A stretch of DNA of 64,000 nt, taken from positions 62,001 to 126,000 of the forward strand of contig CAKVNM010000001.1 in the NCBI GenBank assembly GCA_934777505.1, read 5' to 3'. The position numbers were made by a program, and so were the translations under genes. Origin of the DNA: an uncultured Clostridia bacterium. Its GTDB lineage: Bacteria; Bacillota; Clostridia; Christensenellales; UBA1242. Each line of letters begins with the position of its first letter. Positions within the stretch are counted from its first letter, which is position 1. The notes under the pieces are model-generated. The model was given only the letters and a program-made list of their open reading frames with translations, made no database searches and had not been told where the DNA came from. Of this stretch, positions 41,150 to 48,529 are shown piece after piece.

Positions 41150-42454
41150 ATGGAAAAAATAGTAAATGTTATCGGTGCAGGATTGGCGGGAAGCGAGTGT
41201 GCATATCAACTTGCCAAGGCGGGAATAAAAGTTAGGCTCTACGAGCAAAAGCCTGTCAAATTTTCGCCTGCACACACCAACAAAAATTTTGCTGAACTTG
41301 TGTGTTCAAACTCACTTAAAAGCAACGAACTCACAAATGCTTGCGGTCTTTTAAAACAAGAAATGCGACTTCTTGACAGTTTGATTATAAAGGTTGCAGA
41401 CAGAACCAGTGTGCCAGCGGGTTCGGCTCTTTCGGTCGATAGGGAACTGTTTGCGGAGCAAATAACAAACGAGTTAAAGGCAAATCCAAACATACAAATC
41501 ATTAACGAATGCGTGACGGAACTTAACCCTGACGAAATCACAGTTGTTGCAACAGGTCCGCTCACAGACGAAGTTTTGGCAAAAAATCTTGCAAAAATGA
41601 TTGGCGAAGAAAGTTTGTATTTTTTTGATGCGGCAGCACCAATTGTTAGTTTGAAAAGTCTTGATGAAAATCGTTATTTTGTTGGAAACAGATACGACAA
41701 AACAGACTCTCCTGATAATAGTGGCGATTATGTTAATTGCACCATGACAAAAGAAGAATATGATGTGTTTTATCAAGAACTTATCAACGCAAAGACGGTG
41801 GAACTCAAAGACTTTGAAAACAAAAAGGTTTTTGAAAGTTGTATGCCAGTTGAAGTTATGGCAAAGCGTGGCTATAAAACCTTGCTTTTTGGAATGTTAA
41901 AACCAGTTGGCTTGTTTGACAAAAAGCATAACATGAAGTCTTACGCTGTGTTGCAACTACGAAAAGAAAGCAATTTTAGCGACCTATACAACATGGTGGG
42001 CTTTCAAACAAATCTGCTATTTGGCGAGCAAAAGCGAATATTTTCACTAATCCCAGCACTCAAAAATGCTGAGTTTGTTAAGTATGGCGTCATGCACAAA
42101 AACACATACCTAAACGCACCAAAAGTCATCAACGACCTTTATCAACTAAAATGCAACAAAAACATATATATTGCAGGACAGTTGTCGGGCGTGGAAGGCT
42201 ATGTTGAAAGTGTGGCAAGCGGACTCAATGTTGCACTCAACATTATTCAAAGACTAAACGGAAAGTTGGAGCAAAAATTTTCATCGCAAACGGCCATTGG
42301 CTCGCTCATAAACTATATCGCTAACGCTAGTCCAGTTTATTTTCAGCCAATGAACTCAAATTGGGGAATTATCACAAAACAAGCAGGAGATAGCAAGGAA
42401 GATATGGCAAAAACGGCACTAAATGAGATTGAGTCTTACAAGCAAAATTTGTAG
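41150..42454 (+). CDS. trmFO: FAD/folate-dependent tRNA (uracil-54-C5)-methyltransferase
   Basis: 434 residues. The FAD-binding start NVIGAGLAGSECAYQLAKAGI is followed by the TrmFO blocks VCSNSLKSNELTNACGLLKQEM and ALSVDRELFAEQIT, with the functionally important Cys in SCMPVEVMAKRG. It makes the T-loop m5U54 using methylenetetrahydrofolate. topA-trmFO-hslVU is the Bacillota order, without the xerC that often sits between. The start lacks a Shine-Dalgarno site. Confidence 0.96.
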   Translation: MEKIVNVIGAGLAGSECAYQLAKAGIKVRLYEQKPVKFSPAHTNKNFAELVCSNSLKSNELTNACGLLKQEMRLLDSLIIKVADRTSVPAGSALSVDRELFAEQITNELKANPNIQIINECVTELNPDEITVVATGPLTDEVLAKNLAKMIGEESLYFFDAAAPIVSLKSLDENRYFVGNRYDKTDSPDNSGDYVNCTMTKEEYDVFYQELINAKTVELKDFENKKVFESCMPVEVMAKRGYKTLLFGMLKPVGLFDKKHNMKSYAVLQLRKESNFSDLYNMVGFQTNLLFGEQKRIFSLIPALKNAEFVKYGVMHKNTYLNAPKVINDLYQLKCNKNIYIAGQLSGVEGYVESVASGLNVALNIIQRLNGKLEQKFSSQTAIGSLINYIANASPVYFQPMNSNWGIITKQAGDSKEDMAKTALNEIESYKQNL

Positions 42455-42522
42455 AAACTTTAAAAAAAATTAGCAATTAAACGCTTAAAGTGCTAAAAAT
42501 TAATATACAAATTTGATTTATG

Positions 42523-42531
42523 TGATATAAT
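42523..42531 (+). promoter_or_regulatory. Extended -10 for hslVU
   Basis: TGATATAAT (TATAAT 42526-42531), no good -35 box; 29 bases before the hslV ATG. Confidence 0.55.
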
Positions 42532-42560
42532 TAGTTTGTATTTCAAAAATAGGAGAGATT

Positions 42561-43097
42561 ATGGAACAATTTAGAGGAACAACAATATGTGCAGTCAAAA
42601 AAGATGGAGTTACTGCTATTGCTGGCGATGGTCAGGTTACAATGGGTCAAAACTCAATCATGAAAAATGACGCAGTAAAAGTTAGAAGAATATATAACGA
42701 CAAAGTGGTTGTTGGATTTGCAGGCGGAGTTGCTGATGCATTTTCATTATCCAGCAGATTTGAAGAACTACTTAACAAATTTTCGGGTAATTTGATGCGT
42801 AGTGCAGTCGAACTTGCAATTCAGTTTAGAACAGACGAAATCGCAAGAAAACTTGAAGCATTAATGATTGTTGCCGACCACGACAATTTGTTTGTTATCA
42901 GCGGTAACGGCGAAGTTTTAGCACCAGAGAATGGTGTTGTTGCAATCGGCAGTGGCGGTAACTATGCTTTTGCTAGTGCCAAGGCATTAAAGGAAAACAC
43001 AGACTTGTCTGCAAGAGAAATTGCTTATAAGTCACTAAAAATCGCAAGTGAAATTTGTATTTTCACAAACGACCATATAACAGTTGAGGAGGTTTAA
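42561..43097 (+). CDS. hslV: ATP-dependent protease subunit HslV
   Basis: 178 residues, proteasome-like threonine peptidase. The catalytic Thr is the first of TT in RGTTICAVKKDG after removal of a six-residue propeptide. AIAGDGQVTMGQN and GSGGNYAFASAKAL are standard. It assembles as a dodecamer capped by HslU hexamers. AGGAGAG precedes the ATG; hslU follows at once, so both subunits are co-translated. Confidence 0.96.
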   Translation: MEQFRGTTICAVKKDGVTAIAGDGQVTMGQNSIMKNDAVKVRRIYNDKVVVGFAGGVADAFSLSSRFEELLNKFSGNLMRSAVELAIQFRTDEIARKLEALMIVADHDNLFVISGNGEVLAPENGVVAIGSGGNYAFASAKALKENTDLSAREIAYKSLKIASEICIFTNDHITVEEV

Positions 43098-43098
43098 T

Positions 43099-44406
43099 AT
43101 GGATTTAACACCAAGACAAATAGTTGACGAACTTGACAAGTATATTATCGGTCAAAGTCAAGCAAAAAAGGCAGTTGCTGTTGCATTAAGAAACAGATAT
43201 AGAAGAAGCAAGTTGCCACAAGAACTCATGGACGACATCACTCCAAAAAATATCATCATGCGTGGACCAACAGGTGTTGGTAAAACAGAAATTGCAAGAA
43301 GACTTGCAAAACTTGTAAAAGCCCCATTTGTAAAAGTAGAAGCCACAAAATTCACCGAAGTTGGTTATGTTGGCAGAGATTGCGAAAGCATGATTCGTGA
43401 CCTTGTTGAAGTATCGGTTAGAATGGTCAAGGAAGAAAAGCGTCACGAAGTTGAAAAGAAAGCCGAGCAAATCGCTTTTGACAGAATTTTCAAAGAAATC
43501 TATCTTCAAAAGAAGCAAGAAAATGTTGAAGATGTAGCCAAAGAAAAAGAGCGTATCATGACCGCCCTAAAAAACGGCGAATACGACAACGACATGATAG
43601 AAATAGATGTGCTAGATGCTCCAAAAAATGTTGAAATGATTGCTGGAATTGGCGGAGATTTGAGCATTGGCAACATTTTTGAAGGTATTTTCCCACAAAA
43701 GAAAAAGCGTAGAAAAATTGCCATAAAAGAAGCAAAAAATCTTATCATAACCGAAGAAAGTGACAAGTTGATTGATAATGACGGAGTTAACAGCGAAGCA
43801 ATCAAAAGAGCCGAGCAAGAAGGTATTATTTTTATTGACGAAATCGACAAAATTGCTGCCAAAGGAAATTCTAGCAACCAAGATGTGTCAAGAGAAGGCG
43901 TGCAAAGAGATATCTTGCCATTTGTTGAAGGAACAAGCGTTCAAACCAAGTATGGAATTATCAAAACAGACTATATTTTGTTTATCGCAGCGGGTGCATT
44001 CCATGTTGCAAAAATGGAAGACTTAATCCCAGAACTGCAAGGCAGATTTCCAATTATCGTGGAACTTGACAACTTGACTCATGAAGAATTTTTTAGAATT
44101 TTGAAAGAGCCAAAAAACGCAATAATCAAGCAGTACACCGAACTACTTAAAGTTGATAACATCGACCTAGAATTTACGGACGATGCTCTTGAAGAAATCG
44201 CATATGTTGCCGAGCAAGAAAACGACACAAGCGAAAATATTGGAGCAAGACGACTCCACACAATCATGGAAAAGATTTTGCAAGAACTTTCGTTTGATGC
44301 AAGTGGAGATTATCCAGAAACAAAGGTTAAAATCGACAAGGCGTATGTTGACAAAATTCTCAAACTAGAAAACAAAAAATATGACCTTAAAAAGTATATT
44401 TTGTAG
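43099..44406 (+). CDS. hslU: ATP-dependent protease ATPase subunit HslU
   Basis: 435 residues. The ATG at 43099 follows GAGGAGG; the in-frame ATG at 43084 precedes it inside hslV. The AAA+ core has Walker A GPTGVGKTEI, pore loop GYVG in EVGYVGRDCES, and Walker B IIFIDEIDKIA. The inserted I domain (about 110-230) is Lys/Glu-rich. The C-terminus KYIL fits the tail that docks into HslV. codY, the usual next gene in Bacilli, is absent. Confidence 0.96.
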   Translation: MDLTPRQIVDELDKYIIGQSQAKKAVAVALRNRYRRSKLPQELMDDITPKNIIMRGPTGVGKTEIARRLAKLVKAPFVKVEATKFTEVGYVGRDCESMIRDLVEVSVRMVKEEKRHEVEKKAEQIAFDRIFKEIYLQKKQENVEDVAKEKERIMTALKNGEYDNDMIEIDVLDAPKNVEMIAGIGGDLSIGNIFEGIFPQKKKRRKIAIKEAKNLIITEESDKLIDNDGVNSEAIKRAEQEGIIFIDEIDKIAAKGNSSNQDVSREGVQRDILPFVEGTSVQTKYGIIKTDYILFIAAGAFHVAKMEDLIPELQGRFPIIVELDNLTHEEFFRILKEPKNAIIKQYTELLKVDNIDLEFTDDALEEIAYVAEQENDTSENIGARRLHTIMEKILQELSFDASGDYPETKVKIDKAYVDKILKLENKKYDLKKYIL

Positions 44407-44415
44407 GGGTTAAAG

Positions 44416-45090
44416 ATGGGAATGTTAGACAGAGCCGAAATCATTTTAAAGCAAGACGGAATAAGCAAACTAAAAAACTCAAAAGTCATCGTGTTTGGCG
44501 TTGGCGGAGTGGGTGGATATGTTTGCGAAATGCTCGTTAGAACTGGCGTTGGAAGCATAACGCTTGTTGACTTTGATGTTGTTAGCGACAGCAATCTAAA
44601 CAGACAAATTATTGCCCTAAATTCCACACTTGGCAAGCCAAAAGTTGAGTGCATGAAAGATAGAATTTTGGATATCAATCCAAATTGCAATGTAACAATT
44701 TTTAACAGCAAACTTTTGCCTGAAAATTTGGAAAGTTTTAATCTTAATGGTTACGATTATGTTGTTGATTGCATTGATATGGTCACAAGCAAAATTGCGC
44801 TCATAAAATACTGCTTTGATAACAATGTGAACATTATTTCTAGCATGGGAACAGGCAATAAAAGCGGGATTCCAAACTTTAAGGTCTGTGATTTATTCCA
44901 AACAAAATATGACAAACTCGCAAAAGTTTTAAGGCACGAACTTAAAAAAAGGGGAGTTACGCATCACACGGTGGTGTGCAGTGACGAACAGCCACTAAAA
45001 AGCACGGGAACGGTTGGCTCGCTGGTTTATTATCCAGCCATGAGTGGTTGCGTTTTGTCCGCCTATGTTATCAAAGAACTTACAAAATAG
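44416..45090 (+). CDS. tcdA: tRNA threonylcarbamoyladenosine dehydratase (ThiF/E1-like)
   Basis: 224 residues with an E1-type adenylating domain: VFGVGGVGGYVCEMLVRTG, LVDFDVVSDSNLNRQ, and VVDCIDMVTSKIALIKYC. TcdA cyclises t6A37 to ct6A in tRNA. GGACAA-type C-terminal Cys are kept as VVCSDEQP. Other E1-like proteins are possible, but length and the RLHRPK-less compact form fit TcdA. It lies between hslU and trxA, preceded by AGGGG. Confidence 0.85.
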   Translation: MGMLDRAEIILKQDGISKLKNSKVIVFGVGGVGGYVCEMLVRTGVGSITLVDFDVVSDSNLNRQIIALNSTLGKPKVECMKDRILDINPNCNVTIFNSKLLPENLESFNLNGYDYVVDCIDMVTSKIALIKYCFDNNVNIISSMGTGNKSGIPNFKVCDLFQTKYDKLAKVLRHELKKRGVTHHTVVCSDEQPLKSTGTVGSLVYYPAMSGCVLSAYVIKELTK

Positions 45091-45147
45091 ATTTTTATAG
45101 CAAATAATTTGAAAAATATTTGGCAAAATAAATTTAAGGAGAAAAAT

Positions 45148-45462
45148 ATGGAAGTAATTAATTTTAACCAAGAAAGTTTTAAAGACGCTCTTGCAAGCAA
45201 AAAAAGAGTGTTAGTTGACTTTTATGCAAAGTGGTGCGGACCATGCAAAATGCTTTCACCAATCATTGAAGAAATTGCAAGCGAATCCACCGATGAAAAC
45301 TTGATTATTGGCAAACTTGATGTTGACGATTGCTTTGATATCGCAAGAAGTTACGGCGTTTTGAGCGTTCCAACGCTCATTTTGTTCGACCATAGCGGAG
45401 AAGAATCAAAACGAAGCATTGGATTAAAGCCAAAACAAGCAATTATTGATATGTTAAAATAA
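45148..45462 (+). CDS. trxA: Thioredoxin
   Basis: 104 residues. The start at 45148 follows AAGGAG; the in-frame ATG at 45109 is upstream of that site. The active site is FYAKWCGPCKMLSP, and the cis-Pro loop is YGVLSVPTLILF. It is a general protein disulfide reductant. A terminator follows. Confidence 0.96.
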   Translation: MEVINFNQESFKDALASKKRVLVDFYAKWCGPCKMLSPIIEEIASESTDENLIIGKLDVDDCFDIARSYGVLSVPTLILFDHSGEESKRSIGLKPKQAIIDMLK

Positions 45463-45466
45463 AAAC

Positions 45467-45495
45467 AAAAAGGACATGAAAAATGTTCTTTTTTT
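45467..45495 (+). terminator. Terminator after trxA
   Basis: AAAAAGGACAT/ATGTTCTTTTT stem with one wobble and a T-run. Confidence 0.8.
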
Positions 45496-45519
45496 GTGCT
45501 ACTATTTTTTATATTAATA

Positions 45520-45548
45520 TTGACAAAGCGGTTTTATAATGTTAAAAT
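45520..45548 (+). promoter_or_regulatory. Promoter of the degenerate ISC-like operon
   Basis: Consensus TTGACA (45520-45525), 17-base spacer, TAAAAT (45543-45548). Confidence 0.72.
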
Positions 45549-45581
45549 TTATGTGAAATTTTTAGTGCAAGGAGATAGTTA

Positions 45582-46736
45582 ATGGACAAAAAAATATACT
45601 TAGACAGTGCTTCAACAACATATATTAACAGTGAAGTACTCGCCGAAATGATGCCTGTTTTAACATCACAAATGGGCGCTCTTGACGGAATAAACAGTTT
45701 TTCAAGAGAGTCTAACGAACTTGTTTCAAAGGCAAGAAGAAGACTAGCCAAAGCCATTGGTGCTAGGTCGAGCGAAATTCACTTTACTTCAAGTGCATCT
45801 CAGGCAAACAAAATGGCAATCATAGGACTTGCTCACGCAAATCAAGACAAAGGCAAACACATTATCACATCAAAAGTGGAAGATTTGTCGATTCTAAGTG
45901 CGTGCAAGCAACTCGAAAGCGAAGGCTTTAAGGTTACATACATTCCAGTTGATGACAAGGGTGTTATCAAACTTAGCAGTTTGATGCATGAAATCAAAAA
46001 AGATACAATTTTGGTTAGTATGCAAATTGCAAACGGCGATGTTGGAACAATCCAAAACTTGAATGCAATCGCAAGAACTGTTAAGGAAAGAGATATCATT
46101 TTCCACTGCGATGCAACTTTTGCTTTTGGAAATATTAATCTTGATGTTAGAGATTTGAACATTGATGCAATGACAATTTCTTCAAATCAAATCTACGGAC
46201 CAAACGCTGGTGCTTTGTATGTTAAGAAAGAAGTAAAATTTGAAAACGAACTTGGTGACGAATCTCAAAGTGTTGCAAACATTGTTGGATTTGGCAAAGC
46301 AGTTGAACTTGCTTCTCAAAACATCACAATCAACGCTCAAAAAACTAGAAGTTTGAGAGAATACTTTAACAAAAAGGTTATGGAAAGCATAGAAGATGTA
46401 CATATTATCGGTCATGCTCATCAAAGACTTCCAAATATTTCAACATTAAGTTTTGAATTTGTCAACGCAGAACCACTTGCTTATATGCTTGATATGGAAG
46501 GAATTGCAGTAAAAGCATACAGTGCTTGTCTTGACAAAAACTTGAAAGCAAATCATGTTTTGACAGCAATGGACTTAAACCCACAACTTTTGAATACAGT
46601 TATTAGATTTTCTTTTGCGAAAAATATCACAAGAGAAGAAATTGACTATGTTGTGGAAAAATTAGTAAAGATTGTTAAAAAATTAAGGGAAATATCACCA
46701 CTTCACATTTCAGTGGTAGAAAAGGAGAGTAAATAA
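45582..46736 (+). CDS. IscS/NifS-like protein lacking the PLP lysine
   Basis: 384 residues, clearly homologous to IscS/NifS over its whole length (YLDSASTT start, ALYVKKEV, IRFSFAKNITREEIDYVVEKL end). Essential positions have changed: the S-x-H-K PLP site reads SSNQIYGP (Asn202-Gln203), the His that stacks on PLP in the E-H motif is Asp101, HxDAxQ reads HCDATF, and the GGGQE..RSGTE phosphate-binding loop is shortened to GDESQSVANI. The active-site-loop Cys is kept (Cys316 in AYSACLDKN). It should not form a PLP aldimine, so it is probably not a desulfurase. The frame is intact, with a good promoter and AAGGAG. It overlaps the IscU-like gene by one base. Confidence 0.85.
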   Translation: MDKKIYLDSASTTYINSEVLAEMMPVLTSQMGALDGINSFSRESNELVSKARRRLAKAIGARSSEIHFTSSASQANKMAIIGLAHANQDKGKHIITSKVEDLSILSACKQLESEGFKVTYIPVDDKGVIKLSSLMHEIKKDTILVSMQIANGDVGTIQNLNAIARTVKERDIIFHCDATFAFGNINLDVRDLNIDAMTISSNQIYGPNAGALYVKKEVKFENELGDESQSVANIVGFGKAVELASQNITINAQKTRSLREYFNKKVMESIEDVHIIGHAHQRLPNISTLSFEFVNAEPLAYMLDMEGIAVKAYSACLDKNLKANHVLTAMDLNPQLLNTVIRFSFAKNITREEIDYVVEKLVKIVKKLREISPLHISVVEKESK

Positions 46737-47191
46737 TGTATAACGCAAAATTTTTGGATATTTTTCAACAAGTTTCTAACTATGGTCTTTTAAGAGGTGC
46801 AAACGCTATTGGTGTTGCCACAGACGAAAACACTGGCGATATTGTAAAACTTTACTTAAAAATCGAAAACGGCATGATTTTGGATTCCAAATTCAAAGCA
46901 TTTGGCTCAATCAACACAATCGTTTTGGTAGACAAAGTTAGTTCAATTTTGGCTAACAATTCAGTTGGTGATGCAAGAAAAATCACTCCAACTCAAATTG
47001 GTTCATATTTTGACGATATTCAAGTTAGCAGTGACTATGCAAAAAATTTGGTTTATTGTGCAATTAATCTTGCTCTTGATGACTACGAAGAAACTTTAAG
47101 AAAAGAACAAATCAAACAACTCAAAGCCGAAGGAAAAGAAATTCCAGAAGACTTGAAAAAGCCAAGAAATAACAAAACTTATGTGCTATAA
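46736..47191 (+). CDS. IscU/NifU-like protein lacking the cluster-binding cysteines
   Basis: 151 residues. It follows the IscU fold: NYGLLRGANAIGVATDENTGDIVKL, then GMILDSKFKAFGS and AINLALDDYE, with a Lys/Glu-rich C-terminal extension. The three scaffold Cys are gone: C-G-D is T33-G-D, FGCG is FGSI (Ser58), and the H-C pair is S98-S99. Only Cys108 remains, elsewhere. Asp35 is kept. It cannot act as a normal Fe-S scaffold. It is coupled to the IscS-like gene by a TAATG overlap, suggesting the altered pair still works together, perhaps as a structural or regulatory complex. Confidence 0.8.
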   Translation: MYNAKFLDIFQQVSNYGLLRGANAIGVATDENTGDIVKLYLKIENGMILDSKFKAFGSINTIVLVDKVSSILANNSVGDARKITPTQIGSYFDDIQVSSDYAKNLVYCAINLALDDYEETLRKEQIKQLKAEGKEIPEDLKKPRNNKTYVL

Positions 47192-47270
47192 TTTCTAATT
47201 TTTTCCAATTTTTATCGTCATAGACTTAGGATTAATGACGCAAACTAATATTGAATTAGGGAGGGTTATT

Positions 47271-47408
47271 ATGTTAGATGATAAATTGTTAATTGGAATG
47301 GCTCTTGGCTTTATTGTTGGAGCAATCGTTGTTCATAGTAGCAAAAAGATGCAACAAGCCATCGACCAAGGCAAAGAAATTATAAAAGACAAAATCGAAC
47401 AAATGTAA
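47271..47408 (+). CDS. Small single-span membrane protein
   Basis: 45 residues, easily missed. GGGAGG lies 10 bases before the ATG. A hydrophobic Gly-rich span (about 6-21, LLIGMALGFIVGAIVV) is followed by an amphipathic, charged helix (KKMQQAIDQGKEIIKDKIEQM). The layout resembles YtxH-like small proteins. A terminator follows directly, which supports it as a real gene. Its function is unknown; a link with the ISC-like pair is only positional. Confidence 0.72.
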   Translation: MLDDKLLIGMALGFIVGAIVVHSSKKMQQAIDQGKEIIKDKIEQM

Positions 47409-47409
47409 G

Positions 47410-47437
47410 AAAAAAGTGCATATAGTTGCACTTTTTT
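47410..47437 (+). terminator. Terminator after the small membrane protein
   Basis: AAAAAGTGCA/TGCACTTTTT stem with a short loop and a T-run. Confidence 0.82.
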
Positions 47438-47509
47438 TGTGCAAAGAACACAGCCATAACAGATTTTGACGAAAACGAAAAATAATTATTTGTTTTGCTT
47501 AAAAATAGG

Positions 47510-47537
47510 TTGCAAATTTGCCAAATTATGCTAAAAT
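47510..47537 (+). promoter_or_regulatory. Promoter for ruvX
   Basis: TTGCAA (47510-47515), 16-base spacer, TAAAAT (47532-47537). Confidence 0.6.
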
Positions 47538-47553
47538 GATATTGGAGATTTGC

Positions 47554-47964
47554 ATGAAGAAAATAGGACTGGATTTGGGAAAGGCAAGAGTCGGTGTTGC
47601 CATGAGCGATATTTTGGGAATACTCGCTAGTCCCTTTGAAACTTGGCAGTCAAAAGGCCTAGAAAGAGATGCCGAGCATATCGCACAACTCGTCAAAGAT
47701 TATAATGCAGATGTTGTTGTGTGCGGATTGCCACTAAATATGGACAATACTGAAAGTTTTATGACTCAGTATGCCAAAGATTTTGTCCAGTGCTTACAGC
47801 AAAAAGTTGATGTCAAAATTGTTTTGCAAGACGAAAGATTAACATCAGTCGAAGCAGAAGAATATTTGAATCAAACAAACACTCGTGGAAAAAAACGCAA
47901 GGCAGTCTTGGACCAAGTTTCCGCTTGTATTATTTTGCAAACATATCTTGATGCAAACAATTAG
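47554..47964 (+). CDS. ruvX: RuvX/YqgF family RNase H-fold nuclease
   Basis: 136 residues. The start at 47554 follows TTGGAG; the in-frame ATG at 47518 lies before the -10 box. IGLDLGKARVGVAMSD, VVCGLPLNMDN and LQDERLTSVEAEEYL carry the acidic catalytic residues. The family processes the 5' end of 16S pre-rRNA (or acts as a Holliday-junction nuclease). A DUF1292 gene follows, as in other Bacillota. Confidence 0.94.
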   Translation: MKKIGLDLGKARVGVAMSDILGILASPFETWQSKGLERDAEHIAQLVKDYNADVVVCGLPLNMDNTESFMTQYAKDFVQCLQQKVDVKIVLQDERLTSVEAEEYLNQTNTRGKKRKAVLDQVSACIILQTYLDANN

Positions 47965-47979
47965 GAGGTTATTATTAAC

Positions 47980-48297
47980 ATGGAAGAAAAAGACCCAATC
48001 GAGGCATTATTAGACCCTCAAAACACAGAAAATATTATTTTGTATGATGAAAACGATAAGGCAGTTGAATTTGAGCAAATCGCTCTTATTCCACTTAACA
48101 ATTCAGTTTATTGCATTTTAAAACCAGTTGAAAAAATGGAAGATGTTGCCGAAGACGAAGCCGTTGTTTTTGAACTTGTTGACGATGCAGAAAATGGCGA
48201 TGTTTTGAATATCGTTATGGAAGAAGAAGTTGCTCAACAAGTATTCGATGAATACAAAAAAATGATTGAAGCCGAAGACGAAGGAAAAGACAAGTAA
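47980..48297 (+). CDS. DUF1292 protein (YrzB-like)
   Basis: 105 residues, acidic. ENIILYDENDKAVEFEQIALIPLNNSVYCILKPVE and AVVFELVDDAENGDVLNIV follow the DUF1292 pattern, a small all-beta domain of unknown function found next to ruvX. AGGAGG lies 11 bases upstream. The C-terminal helix VAQQVFDEYKKMIEAEDEG is charged. A terminator follows. Confidence 0.87.
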   Translation: MEEKDPIEALLDPQNTENIILYDENDKAVEFEQIALIPLNNSVYCILKPVEKMEDVAEDEAVVFELVDDAENGDVLNIVMEEEVAQQVFDEYKKMIEAEDEGKDK

Positions 48298-48306
48298 GAA
48301 AATTTT

Positions 48307-48334
48307 AAGCATCACAAGTGTGATGCTTTTTTTG
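48307..48334 (+). terminator. Terminator after the DUF1292 gene
   Basis: AAGCATCAC/GTGATGCTT stem and seven T. Confidence 0.88.
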
Positions 48335-48381
48335 TGAAGAAAAAAATATTTTTACATTGTAAAGAAAGTTTAAAAAAATTA

Positions 48382-48410
48382 TTGCTTTAAATCAAAATAT
48401 ATGATATTAT
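48382..48410 (+). promoter_or_regulatory. Promoter for rpsB-tsf
   Basis: TTGCTT (48382-48387), 17-base spacer, TATTAT (48405-48410). Confidence 0.72.
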
Positions 48411-48416
48411 TTATTG

Positions 48417-48529
48417 TTTCAAAATACACACTTAGGGTATATTTACTAGCCGTTGCCTTGAAATCAAGGTTGTTAGTAGAGTTTTAAAACGCCTAAGGAG
48501 GCTTAAAAACAAGGAGGATAAAATTTTTT
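48417..48529 (+). promoter_or_regulatory. rpsB 5' leader with two hairpins
   Basis: TACTAGCCGTTGCCTTG (about 48438-48455) pairs imperfectly with CAAGGTTGTTAGTA. A second hairpin GCCTAAGGAGGC (48491-48502) holds a decoy AAGGAGG in its loop and stem. The used AAGGAGG is at 48511-48517. S2 commonly controls its own operon through its leader; the assignment is positional. Confidence 0.45.

Noticed and set aside
45582..47191. Pseudogenes of iscS and iscU
   Set aside because: Both frames are full-length with good start sites, promoter and coupling, and changes fall on catalytic residues rather than at random, so functional divergence is preferred to decay.
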